From CAWFSE01 sp963697565 (GTDB lineage: Bacteria > Actinomycetota > Actinomycetes > CAVWCF01), in assembly GCA_963697565.1 (NCBI GenBank), contig CAVOOM010000007.1, positions 310,001 through 374,000 on the forward strand: a stretch of 64,000 bases of DNA. The letters run 5' to 3'. Shown here piece by piece: positions 20,495 to 27,630 of this stretch. Under the pieces are notes generated by a model that had not been told where the DNA came from, made no database searches, and saw only the letters and a program-made list of their open reading frames with translations. The translations under genes were made by a program, and so were the position numbers. Position 1 is the first letter of the stretch, and each line of letters begins with the position of its first letter.

Positions 20495-20571
20495 ACGGGC
20501 GTCCGCTGCGGGCCGGCGGTCGCTGCCCTAGGGTCGACTCATGGCCCCAACCGGGGGCCGAAGGGGGTTCC

Positions 20572-20988
20572 ATGAGCACGTGGCCGCAGATCAAGGCCGC
20601 TGTGGGCAGTCAGTACGGCCAGCACACAGACACCGGCGACACCCTGCTGGTGGAGATCGACACCGAGGGCGGCCGCACCCAGGTGGTCGAGTTGAAGCTC
20701 TACACCTTCGCCCAAGATGAGTACCTCCAGATCACGTCGCCGGTGGCCGACGTGGCCGAGCTGTCGCACGAGCAGGTCTTGCTGGCGCTCGGGGCCATGT
20801 CCGCCGTCACCGGTGGCGGTGGCCTGGCCATCTATCCGTACGGGGAGCCCTCGGTCCGCAAGCTGGCCGTGGTGCACGAGACCCTGATCCGCGGGTTCGA
20901 GGCGACGGACCTGGCCTCGACCCTCTCGGCGGTGGCCATCTCGGCCGACCTGCTGGAGAAGCACCTCACCGGGGGCGACGAGCACTAG
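20572..20988 (+). CDS. YbjN/T3S-chaperone-like protein
   Basis: A 138-residue protein with the mixed alpha/beta look of YbjN or type III secretion chaperone-like proteins, e.g. LLVEIDTEGGRTQVVELKLYTF followed by EYLQITSPV. No catalytic motif. The ATG at 20572 has a GGGGG-rich ribosome binding site. It lies 77 bases after pafA on the same strand, so it may be read from the proteasome operon. The hairpin-forming GGCCCC...GGGGCC just before it could be an attenuator or nothing. Confidence 0.6.
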   Translation: MSTWPQIKAAVGSQYGQHTDTGDTLLVEIDTEGGRTQVVELKLYTFAQDEYLQITSPVADVAELSHEQVLLALGAMSAVTGGGGLAIYPYGEPSVRKLAVVHETLIRGFEATDLASTLSAVAISADLLEKHLTGGDEH

Positions 20989-21056
20989 CGGCCGCAGTCG
21001 GCCACCAGCCGGCAGCCGGGTACGGTGAATGCTCCGCTCAACCGAAACGAGAACCC

Positions 21057-21629
21057 GTGCGCACCCACCTCACCCGCCGCGGCGGTGCCCTTGCCGCGGC
21101 CGCCCTCTCGGCCGCCCTGCTGCTCTCCGCTGCGGCGGATCTGACGACTCCGAGCGGCGACCGCGCGCCGTCAGCCCGTCGGCCAGCTCGACCGAGTGCC
21201 CGCCCCAGCCCGAGGTGCCGACGGCGGCAACGCCGCCCGCCAACACCCCCGCCGTCACCGGCGAGCTCGGATCTGAGCCGGTCATCGCGACGCCAGCGGG
21301 CGAGCCGCCGACCGAGCTGGTCGTCGTCGACCTCGTCGTGGGGACCGGCGCCGAGGCCAAGCCGTGCGCCCTGGTCACGGTCCACTACACGGGGTCTCCT
21401 GGGCGACGGCGACGTCTTCGACTCGTCCTGGAAGCGCGGCGAGCCGGCCGAGTTCCCGCTCGACGGGCTGATCGTGGGCTGGCAGGCCGGCCTGCCCGGC
21501 ATGAAGGAGGGCGGGCGGCGCGAGCTGATCATCCCCGCGGAGTACGCGTACGGCCCGGCGGGCAGCGGCCACCCGCTGGCCGGGCAGACCCTGGTGTTCG
21601 TCGTCGACCTGGTGAAGGTGGGTTCGTAA
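21057..21629 (+). CDS. FKBP-type peptidyl-prolyl isomerase, predicted lipoprotein, two frameshifts as sequenced
   Basis: An exported FKBP isomerase. Starting at GTG 21057, a signal peptide (LTRRGGALAAAALSAALLLS) leads to a lipobox that only appears after correcting a frame break at about 21130: LSACGGSDD, with lipidation at Cys. A proline/serine-rich linker follows. The FKBP domain (VVVDLVVGTGAEAKPCALVTVHYTG) is split again at about 21395 and resumes LLGDGDVFDSSWKRGEPAEFPL, ending with IIPAEYAYG. The first break is one base short or two long; the second is the reverse. Its stop overlaps the ATG of a second FKBP gene (TAATG). Confidence 0.85.
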   Translation: MRTHLTRRGGALAAAALSAALLLSAAADLTTPSGDRAPSARRPARPSARPSPRCRRRQRRPPTPPPSPASSDLSRSSRRQRASRRPSWSSSTSSWGPAPRPSRAPWSRSTTRGLLGDGDVFDSSWKRGEPAEFPLDGLIVGWQAGLPGMKEGGRRELIIPAEYAYGPAGSGHPLAGQTLVFVVDLVKVGS

Positions 21630-21994
21630 TGGCTCTGGAGCGTCCCGAGATCGAGTTCCCCGGCGGGGAGGCCCCGGTCGAGCTCGTCATCCGCGACATC
21701 GTCGTGGGCGACGGCGCCGAGGCGAAGCCCGGCGACACCGTCGACGTGCACTACCTCGGTGTGGAGTTCGAGTCCGGCGAGGAGTTCGACGCGTCCTGGA
21801 ACCGCGGGGAGTCCATCGAGTTCCCCCTCCGCGGGCTGATCCAGGGCTGGCAGGAGGGCATCCCCGGCATGCGCGTGGGCGGCCGCCGCGAGCTGGTGAT
21901 CCCGCCGCACCTGGCGTACGGCCCCGAGGGCGGCGGCCACCGGCTGGCCGGCAAGACGCTGGTCTTCATCATCGACCTGCTCGCCGTCCGCTAG
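21629..21994 (+). CDS. FKBP-type peptidyl-prolyl isomerase, cytosolic
   Basis: A compact 121-residue single-domain FKBP without a signal peptide. Active-site residues lie in VDVHYLGVEFESGEEFDASWNRG, GWQEGIPGMRVGGRRELVIPP and HLAYGPEG; the last strand is TLVFIIDLLAV. It is translationally coupled to the lipoprotein FKBP. Together the pair look like a duplication with one copy exported. FKBP genes are often found between pafA and pafB in actinobacteria. Confidence 0.92.
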   Translation: MALERPEIEFPGGEAPVELVIRDIVVGDGAEAKPGDTVDVHYLGVEFESGEEFDASWNRGESIEFPLRGLIQGWQEGIPGMRVGGRRELVIPPHLAYGPEGGGHRLAGKTLVFIIDLLAVR

Positions 21995-22001
21995 CCGCGC
22001 G

Positions 22002-23084
22002 CTAGCCGAGCAGAGCGGCCGCGTGCCGCCCGGCGGCCGCCGAGGCCAAGAAGGCGGCCGGGTCGTCGGCCAGCCCGCGGCCCATCGTCGACAGGCCGAC
22101 CGGCGACTGGGTGAGCGCCTCCGGCAGCCCGGCGAGCCCGACCTCGACGAGCCGGTGCGGGGGTGCCAGGGGCGCGGACTGGGCCCGAACGAGCGCGCCC
22201 AGCTCGGCCAGCGGTCCCTCGAGCGCGGGCACCGCCACGTCGGCGGGGGCCAGCGCGACCCGCCCGTAGGCCGTCAGGCTGTGGTGGGACACCCCGCGGT
22301 GCCGCTCGCGCGCGTCGGCGCCGGACACCCGCAGCGCCGCCACCGGCCGCCCGCCGAGCACCGCCGCGGCGTTGACGGCCTCGCCGCAGGCCACCCCCGA
22401 GAACCCCCACCGGGTGCCGGTCCCCAGGTTGCCCGGGCCTTGGGCCACCACGGCGATGTCGGCCCCGAGGACCAGCCGCGCCGCCAGCAGCCCGGTGTGC
22501 AGCGTCACGGCCTCCAGGTCGCCGCCGTACGCCTGGCCCGCGGTCACCGTCCCGACCAGCCAGCCCGCCTCCCGGAGCCCGTCAACCGTGCGCGAGAACC
22601 ACAGCGGCAGCGCCCCGCCGTCCGTCGCGACGTACGCCACGCGGGCCTCGGGCGCGTCCGCCCGTAGTCCCGCCAGCACCGCGGGCAGGGCGCTGTGCAG
22701 GTCGGCCACGACCACGGGCATGCCCGCCAGGTCGTCGGCATCGCGCAGCGCCGCGTGGTGCTCGGACTCCTGCTCGTCCACGCCCAGGACGACCGTCTGC
22801 AACGGGGTGTAGCGCGCCTTCACCATGTGCCCCGGCCCGGTCGCAGGATCTGGCGGCAGGCGGTCGGGGAGCGCCACGACCATCGCGTACCCGCCCGTGC
22901 CCAGCCCCAGCTCAAGCGTGGTGACGTTGAGCAGCACGCGGTCACCGGGCTGCGGGTCGCCGACGAGCGCCGGATAGGCCAGCGCGCGCGCCTCGGCGCC
23001 GTCATCGAGCGTGACCGCCAGCTCGACCGCGCCCGACCAGGCACGCGATCGCGACGCCACCACACCCGTCCGCCACCGGATCAC
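22002..23084 (-). CDS. DUF3866 family protein
   Basis: A 360-residue protein of unknown function, convergent with the FKBP genes and divergent from pafB. The N-terminal beta-rich segment (ALAYPALVGDPQPGDRVLLNVTT) precedes a larger alpha/beta domain with glycine-rich turns such as VVAQGPGNLGTGTRWGFSG. The phrase GGRPVAALRVSGADARERHRGVSHHS is typical of the family. No known catalytic residues. It is a frequent neighbour of pafBC in actinobacteria, so a connection to that region is conceivable but untested. Confidence 0.82.
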   Translation of the reverse strand: MIRWRTGVVASRSRAWSGAVELAVTLDDGAEARALAYPALVGDPQPGDRVLLNVTTLELGLGTGGYAMVVALPDRLPPDPATGPGHMVKARYTPLQTVVLGVDEQESEHHAALRDADDLAGMPVVVADLHSALPAVLAGLRADAPEARVAYVATDGGALPLWFSRTVDGLREAGWLVGTVTAGQAYGGDLEAVTLHTGLLAARLVLGADIAVVAQGPGNLGTGTRWGFSGVACGEAVNAAAVLGGRPVAALRVSGADARERHRGVSHHSLTAYGRVALAPADVAVPALEGPLAELGALVRAQSAPLAPPHRLVEVGLAGLPEALTQSPVGLSTMGRGLADDPAAFLASAAAGRHAAALLG

Positions 23085-23119
23085 CGGGGCAACCTACCGC
23101 CGCCGGTAGGTTGCCTTCC

Positions 23120-24103
23120 GTGGCAGCGGTCAAGACCGAGCGCATCTTCGAGCTCCTGCTGTGCCTGAGCCAGCACGAGCGCTACGTCACGCGCGCCCAG
23201 TTGCGCGCGTCGCTGGAGGACTACGCCGCCTCGCCCAGCGACGAGGCCTTCGAGCGGATGTTCGAGCGCGACAAGGAGGTCCTCCGCGAGCTGGGGGTTC
23301 CGCTGGTGACCGTGTCGGTGCCCGACGGGGACGACGCCCAGGACGGGTACCGCATCGACAAGGCGGCGTACGGGCTCCCGCCGTTGACGTTCACGGCGGA
23401 CGAGGCTGCGGCATTGGCCCTCGCCACCCGGGTGTGGCACGAGACGGGCGCCGTCCGGGCGGCCAGCCTCGCCCTGCGCAAGCTGGAGGCCCTCGGGGTG
23501 GATGTCACCGAAGCCGCCGCAGACCCGCTGCTCGCGCCGCCCCCCCAACTGGCTGGCGGGGAGGCGGCCTTCGGGCCCCTCGCCTCCGCCGTCCACCGCC
23601 GCAGGGTCGCGGAGTTCGCGTACCGCGCGGCGGGCGCGCGCGCCGATGACCCGCCGGTGCGGCGCCGGCTCCACCCCTGGGGCCTGGTCTCCCGCCGCGG
23701 CCGCTGGTACGTCGCCGGCCACGACCTCGACCGGGACGCCCCGCGCGCATTCCGGCTGGACCGCATCGCCGGCGAGGTGAGGGTCAGCGGCCCCGAGCAC
23801 GCCTACGACCGGCCCGCCGACGTGGACCTGTCCAGCATGGTCGACCTCGTCACGGGGGCCGGCGGCACGGCCCGCCTCCGGGTGCGGCCCGGTGTCGGCC
23901 ACGGGCTGCGCATGCGGGCCGGCGCCGTGACGCCGACCGCCGAGGCCGACGGGTGGGACGTGCTGGAGGTGGCCTTCGCCGACCCGGAGCGGTTGGCCGA
24001 CGAGGTGCTCGAGTACGGCGCCGCCGTCATCGTCGACGCGCCCGAGGCGGCGCGCGCCGCCGTGGTCGAGCGGCTGCGCCGCCTGGCGGGGGAGGACCGA
24101 TGA
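23120..24103 (+). CDS. pafB: PafB, WYL-domain transcriptional activator
   Basis: PafB and PafC form the heterodimeric activator of the mycobacterial LexA-independent DNA damage response. PafB has 327 residues: an N-terminal winged HTH (VKTERIFELLLCLSQHERYVTRAQL), then the WYL domain (WYVAGHDLDRDAPRAFRLDRI), thought to bind single-stranded nucleic acid, and a C-terminal extension domain. The GTG at 23120 gives the conserved start VAAVKTERIFELL; a TTG three codons upstream also fits. The two genes overlap by four bases (ATGA) with pafC, so they are co-translated. Confidence 0.93.
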   Translation: MAAVKTERIFELLLCLSQHERYVTRAQLRASLEDYAASPSDEAFERMFERDKEVLRELGVPLVTVSVPDGDDAQDGYRIDKAAYGLPPLTFTADEAAALALATRVWHETGAVRAASLALRKLEALGVDVTEAAADPLLAPPPQLAGGEAAFGPLASAVHRRRVAEFAYRAAGARADDPPVRRRLHPWGLVSRRGRWYVAGHDLDRDAPRAFRLDRIAGEVRVSGPEHAYDRPADVDLSSMVDLVTGAGGTARLRVRPGVGHGLRMRAGAVTPTAEADGWDVLEVAFADPERLADEVLEYGAAVIVDAPEAARAAVVERLRRLAGEDR

Positions 24104-25047
24104 GCGCCATCGACCAGCTGGCCCGCATCCTGGCCCTGGTGCCGTGGCTGGCGGCCCGCCCGGGCGTGTCGAAGGCGGAGGCCGCCAAGCAGTTCAGGAT
24201 CACGGTCAGGCAGCTCGACCTCGACCTCGGCCTGGCGACGTGCGCCGAGATCCCCGGCCAGCCCGAGTGGTGCCTCGACATCGAGTACTTCGAAGAGGAC
24301 GACGTGACCGTCGTCGACCCCAAGCACGCCGACCGGCCGCTGCGCTTCGATGTGCGCGAGGCGGTCGCGCTCGTCGTCGGACTGCGCACGCTCGCCGCCG
24401 CCCCTGCACTTGCGGGGTCCGACGCGGTGTCCGGGGCCCTGGCCAAGTTGGAGGCCGCCCTCGGCGACGAGGTGGGCGTGGTCGCCGGACCGGCGCCGAC
24501 TCCTGACCAGGGCGTCGCCGACACCGTGGGCGACGCCCTGCGGGCCGGCCGCCAGCTGCGGATCTCGTACTGGACCCCTGCGCGCGACACGGTGGCCGAG
24601 CGGACGGTGGATCCGCTGCGGGTCGTGGCCACGGCGCCGTGGACGTACCTCCAGGCGTACGACCGCGGCATCGGCCAGGTCCGGACCTTCCGCCTCGACC
24701 GCGTCGTGACGGCCGAGGCGCTCGAGGCGCCCGTCGGACCGCTCCCCGCCGACGACCTCCCGGACATCCCGGCCCCGGGGGCGGGGTCCTTCCCTGCCGG
24801 GCCGCACGACGTGGTGGTGGCGCTCGACGTGGAGCCCGGGATGCGCTGGCTGGCCGACTACTACCCGCTGGAGTCGAGCACCGATCAGGACGGGGGCGGC
24901 CAGCGGATCGTCTTGCGCACCCCTGACGCCCGCTGGGCCGAGCGCTTCGTGCTCCGGCTCGGGGGCCGCGCCCGCGTGGTCGAGCCCACGGAGCTGCGCG
25001 ACTCCGTGCGCGTGGAGGCGGCGGCCGCGCTCGCGCAGTACGAGTAG
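24100..25047 (+). CDS. pafC: PafC, WYL-domain transcriptional activator
   Basis: The partner of PafB, 315 residues with the same HTH-WYL-extension plan. The HTH is IDQLARILALVPWLAARPGVSKAEAA. The WYL core is TYLQAYDRGIGQVRTFRLDRV. Its ATG overlaps the pafB stop. Intact, ending AALAQYE. Confidence 0.93.
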   Translation: MSAIDQLARILALVPWLAARPGVSKAEAAKQFRITVRQLDLDLGLATCAEIPGQPEWCLDIEYFEEDDVTVVDPKHADRPLRFDVREAVALVVGLRTLAAAPALAGSDAVSGALAKLEAALGDEVGVVAGPAPTPDQGVADTVGDALRAGRQLRISYWTPARDTVAERTVDPLRVVATAPWTYLQAYDRGIGQVRTFRLDRVVTAEALEAPVGPLPADDLPDIPAPGAGSFPAGPHDVVVALDVEPGMRWLADYYPLESSTDQDGGGQRIVLRTPDARWAERFVLRLGGRARVVEPTELRDSVRVEAAAALAQYE

Positions 25048-25166
25048 CCCTCAAGACGAATTGCCCTCAAGTCGCGCCCGGCGCAAGCCGAAGGGGAGGG
25101 GGAAGACCGCCGACGGCCCCGCCCGGGACCGCCCCCGAGCGGCCACGCGTGCTGGGAGGTGCGCCG

Positions 25167-25493
25167 GTGACCACGATCAAGGCTTCCTGCGCGACCTGCG
25201 GCGACGTGGACCTGACCCCCACCCAGATGCGGCTCGTCGTCTGCACCAAGACGGAGTGGTCGTTCTACGCGTTCGGCTGCCCGGCGTGCGGTGATGAGGT
25301 CCGCAAGCACGCCGACGAGGAGATCGTGGCCCTGCTGATCTCCGGAGGGGTGGCCGCGGAGACGTGGCAGATCCCCGCGGAGGCCATGGAAGACCACGAC
25401 GGCCCTGCGCTGGGCTACGACGACCTGCTCGACCTGGCGCTCTGGCTCGAGGGGCACGACCACCTCGCGGCCGACTTCGCCGTCCACCGCTGA
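25167..25493 (+). CDS. Small zinc-ribbon protein, conserved hypothetical
   Basis: A 108-residue protein from GTG 25167. Two CxxC pairs, CATCGDVDL and CPACGDEV, about 25 residues apart, make a zinc ribbon. The C-terminal half is acidic and helical (LGYDDLLDLALWLEGHDHLAADFA). Function unknown. It sits between pafC and tatA, and a small zinc-ribbon protein in this position recurs in other actinobacteria. It could act with the pafBC products or in transcription, but the sequence does not decide. Confidence 0.7.
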   Translation: MTTIKASCATCGDVDLTPTQMRLVVCTKTEWSFYAFGCPACGDEVRKHADEEIVALLISGGVAAETWQIPAEAMEDHDGPALGYDDLLDLALWLEGHDHLAADFAVHR

Positions 25494-25562
25494 CGGCAGC
25501 GCCGGTCTCAGACCGGTCCGGGCTACCATCGGTGGGACCCGTCGTCCACGCGTGAGGGCCAC

Positions 25563-25817
25563 ATGAATCTCAAGGGCTGGGAAATCCCGCTCCTCTTGCT
25601 CATCGTGCTGCTGCTCTTCGGCGGCAAGAAGCTGCCGGAGATGGCGCGCGGGCTCGGCCGTTCCTTGCGCATCTTCAAGTCCGAGACCCAGGCCATGAAG
25701 GACGACGCCCCCAGCACGACGCCCGTGGAGGCGACCCAGGAGCCGCAGGCGATCCAGCCGCCCGCGCCAGAGCCCGCCGCCCCGCCCGCCGACCCGGCCG
25801 GGCCAGTCAACCCCTGA
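25563..25817 (+). CDS. tatA: Sec-independent translocase TatA
   Basis: An 84-residue Tat pore subunit. A single N-terminal helix (WEIPLLLLIVLLLFGGKKLPEMARGLG) contains the FGxxKLPE hinge, followed by an amphipathic helix and a disordered proline-rich tail. The conserved phrase GKKLPEMARGLGRSLRIFKSE is diagnostic. It is placed next to tatC, 50 bases upstream. Confidence 0.95.
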   Translation: MNLKGWEIPLLLLIVLLLFGGKKLPEMARGLGRSLRIFKSETQAMKDDAPSTTPVEATQEPQAIQPPAPEPAAPPADPAGPVNP

Positions 25818-25867
25818 GCAGCGCCCTGAGCCGCTCCGCCCGCCGCGAGCGGGCAGCCGACGGCCGG

Positions 25868-26677
25868 ATGCCGCTGGCCGACCACCTCCGCGAGCTGCGC
25901 AACCGGCTCGGGATCTCGCTGCTGGCCATCTCGGTCGGCGCGGTCGTCGGCTGGGTCTTCTACGCCGAGCTCTTCGCGCTGCTCCAGCGGCCCTTCGACG
26001 TGCTCGTCGACAGCCTCGGGCAAGACGACGTCCGACTCGTCCTCACCGGAATCTCCGACGCCTTCACCCTGCAGGTCAAGGTCGCCCTGCTGGCCGGCGT
26101 GGTGCTCGCGTCCCCGATCTGGCTGTACGAGCTGTGGGCGTTCATCACCCCCGGCCTGCATCGAGGCGAGCGCCGCTGGGCCCTGGTCTTCGTGGCCGCC
26201 GCGGTCCCGCTGTTCCTGGCTGGCATGGCCTTCGGCTACTGGCTGCTGCCGCGCGGCCTGGAGATCTTGATCGGCTTCACCCCCGAGGGCGTGGGCAACT
26301 TCATCCAGGTCGACCGGTATCTGTCGTTCACCGTGCGGCTGCTGCTGGTCTTCGGGCTTGCCTTCCTGCTGCCGGTCGTCCTGGTGATGCTCAACGTGGT
26401 CGGCATCCTCACCGCCCAGCGGCTCCGCTCGTGGTGGCGAGGCATGGTGCTGGGGGTGTTTGTCTTCGCCGCCGTCGCGACCCCCACGGGCGACCCCTGG
26501 ACCATGACGATCCTCGCGCTGCCGATGCTCGGGTTCGTCGCGATCGCCTGGGCGATCGCCTGGGTCAACGACCGCCGCCGGCGACGGCACGCCTCCGCCG
26601 AGCCGTCGTACGACGACCTTGACGACGACGTGGCGTCCCCGCTCGACGAGTCAGGGCCGCTACCGTCCGGTCCATGA
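25868..26677 (+). CDS. tatC: Sec-independent translocase TatC
   Basis: The six-helix Tat receptor that recognises twin-arginine signal peptides, 269 residues. The N-terminal MPLADHLRELRNRLG and the stretch LLAGVVLASPIWLYELWAFITPGLHRGERR are TatC signatures. A tail with an RRRRR-like basic patch, then an acidic end, follows the last helix. Its stop overlaps the ATG of the diacylglycerol-kinase-like gene (ATGA). Confidence 0.95.
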   Translation: MPLADHLRELRNRLGISLLAISVGAVVGWVFYAELFALLQRPFDVLVDSLGQDDVRLVLTGISDAFTLQVKVALLAGVVLASPIWLYELWAFITPGLHRGERRWALVFVAAAVPLFLAGMAFGYWLLPRGLEILIGFTPEGVGNFIQVDRYLSFTVRLLLVFGLAFLLPVVLVMLNVVGILTAQRLRSWWRGMVLGVFVFAAVATPTGDPWTMTILALPMLGFVAIAWAIAWVNDRRRRRHASAEPSYDDLDDDVASPLDESGPLPSGP

Positions 26678-27621
26678 CCGAGAACGGCGCCGGGCGCGCG
26701 CGCAGGGTGGGACTCGTGGTCAACCCCACGAGCGGCAAGGGGCGCGGCAAGCGCTACGCGACCACCGTCGCCGAGCGGCTCACCCAGCGCGGCCTGTCCG
26801 TGCGCACGATCGTGGGCCGCGACGCCATCGAGGCCCTCGACCTCGCCCGCCAGGCCGTGGCCGAGGGGCTTGACGGGCTGGTCGTGCTCGGCGGCGACGG
26901 CATGGTCCACCTCGGCGTCCAGGTGGTCGCCGGCAGCCCGCTCCCACTCGGCATCATCGCCGCGGGCACCGGCAACGACTTCGCGCGCCTGCTCGGGCTG
27001 CCCATCCACGAGCCCGTCCAGGGCGCCGACCTCGTGGCCGACTGGGCCGTCCGCACGATCGACGCGGGTCGGGTGCTGCACCACTCCGAGGAGCGGTGGT
27101 TCGCGGGGGTGCTCAGCAGCGGCTTCGACTCCCTGGTCAACGAGCGCGCGAACCGGATGACCTGGCCGCGCGGCCGGATGCGCTACAACGTCGCGATCGT
27201 GGCCGAGTTGAGCGTCTTCAAGGCGCTGCCGTTCACCCTCGACCTCGACGGCGAGCGGATGGAGACCGAGGCCATGCTGGTGGCGGTCGGCAACGGCCAG
27301 TCGTACGGCGGGGGGATGCGGGTGTGCCCCGGGGCGCTGGTCGACGACGGGCTGCTCACCGTCACCGTGCTGTCGAAGATCTCCAAGCCGGAGTTCCTCC
27401 GGGTGTTCCCCACCGTCTACAAGGGCACCCACATCAACCACCCCGCGGTCAGCGTCCACACCGCGCGTCGCGTCGACCTCACGTCGCCCGGGGCGATGGC
27501 GTACGCCGACGGCGAGCGGATCGCAGCGCTGCCGCTCGCGGTCGAGGCCGTCCCCGGCGCGCTCAAGGTGCTCGTCGCTGCGGCCAGCGCGGGAGGCGCG
27601 GCCGACGCTGGCGGCACATAG
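26674..27621 (+). CDS. Diacylglycerol/lipid kinase family protein
   Basis: A DAGK-catalytic-fold lipid kinase, 315 residues. The P-loop-like LVVNPTSGKGRGKRYA and the nucleotide motif VLGGDGMVHL are the family's two conserved blocks, followed by GTGNDFARLLG. The C-terminal beta-sandwich is complete (FRGM...). Homologues phosphorylate diacylglycerol or related lipids in phospholipid turnover. It is four bases overlapped with tatC and ten bases upstream of helY. Confidence 0.9.
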   Translation: MTENGAGRARRVGLVVNPTSGKGRGKRYATTVAERLTQRGLSVRTIVGRDAIEALDLARQAVAEGLDGLVVLGGDGMVHLGVQVVAGSPLPLGIIAAGTGNDFARLLGLPIHEPVQGADLVADWAVRTIDAGRVLHHSEERWFAGVLSSGFDSLVNERANRMTWPRGRMRYNVAIVAELSVFKALPFTLDLDGERMETEAMLVAVGNGQSYGGGMRVCPGALVDDGLLTVTVLSKISKPEFLRVFPTVYKGTHINHPAVSVHTARRVDLTSPGAMAYADGERIAALPLAVEAVPGALKVLVAAASAGGAADAGGT

Positions 27622-27630
27622 GCTCGATCC

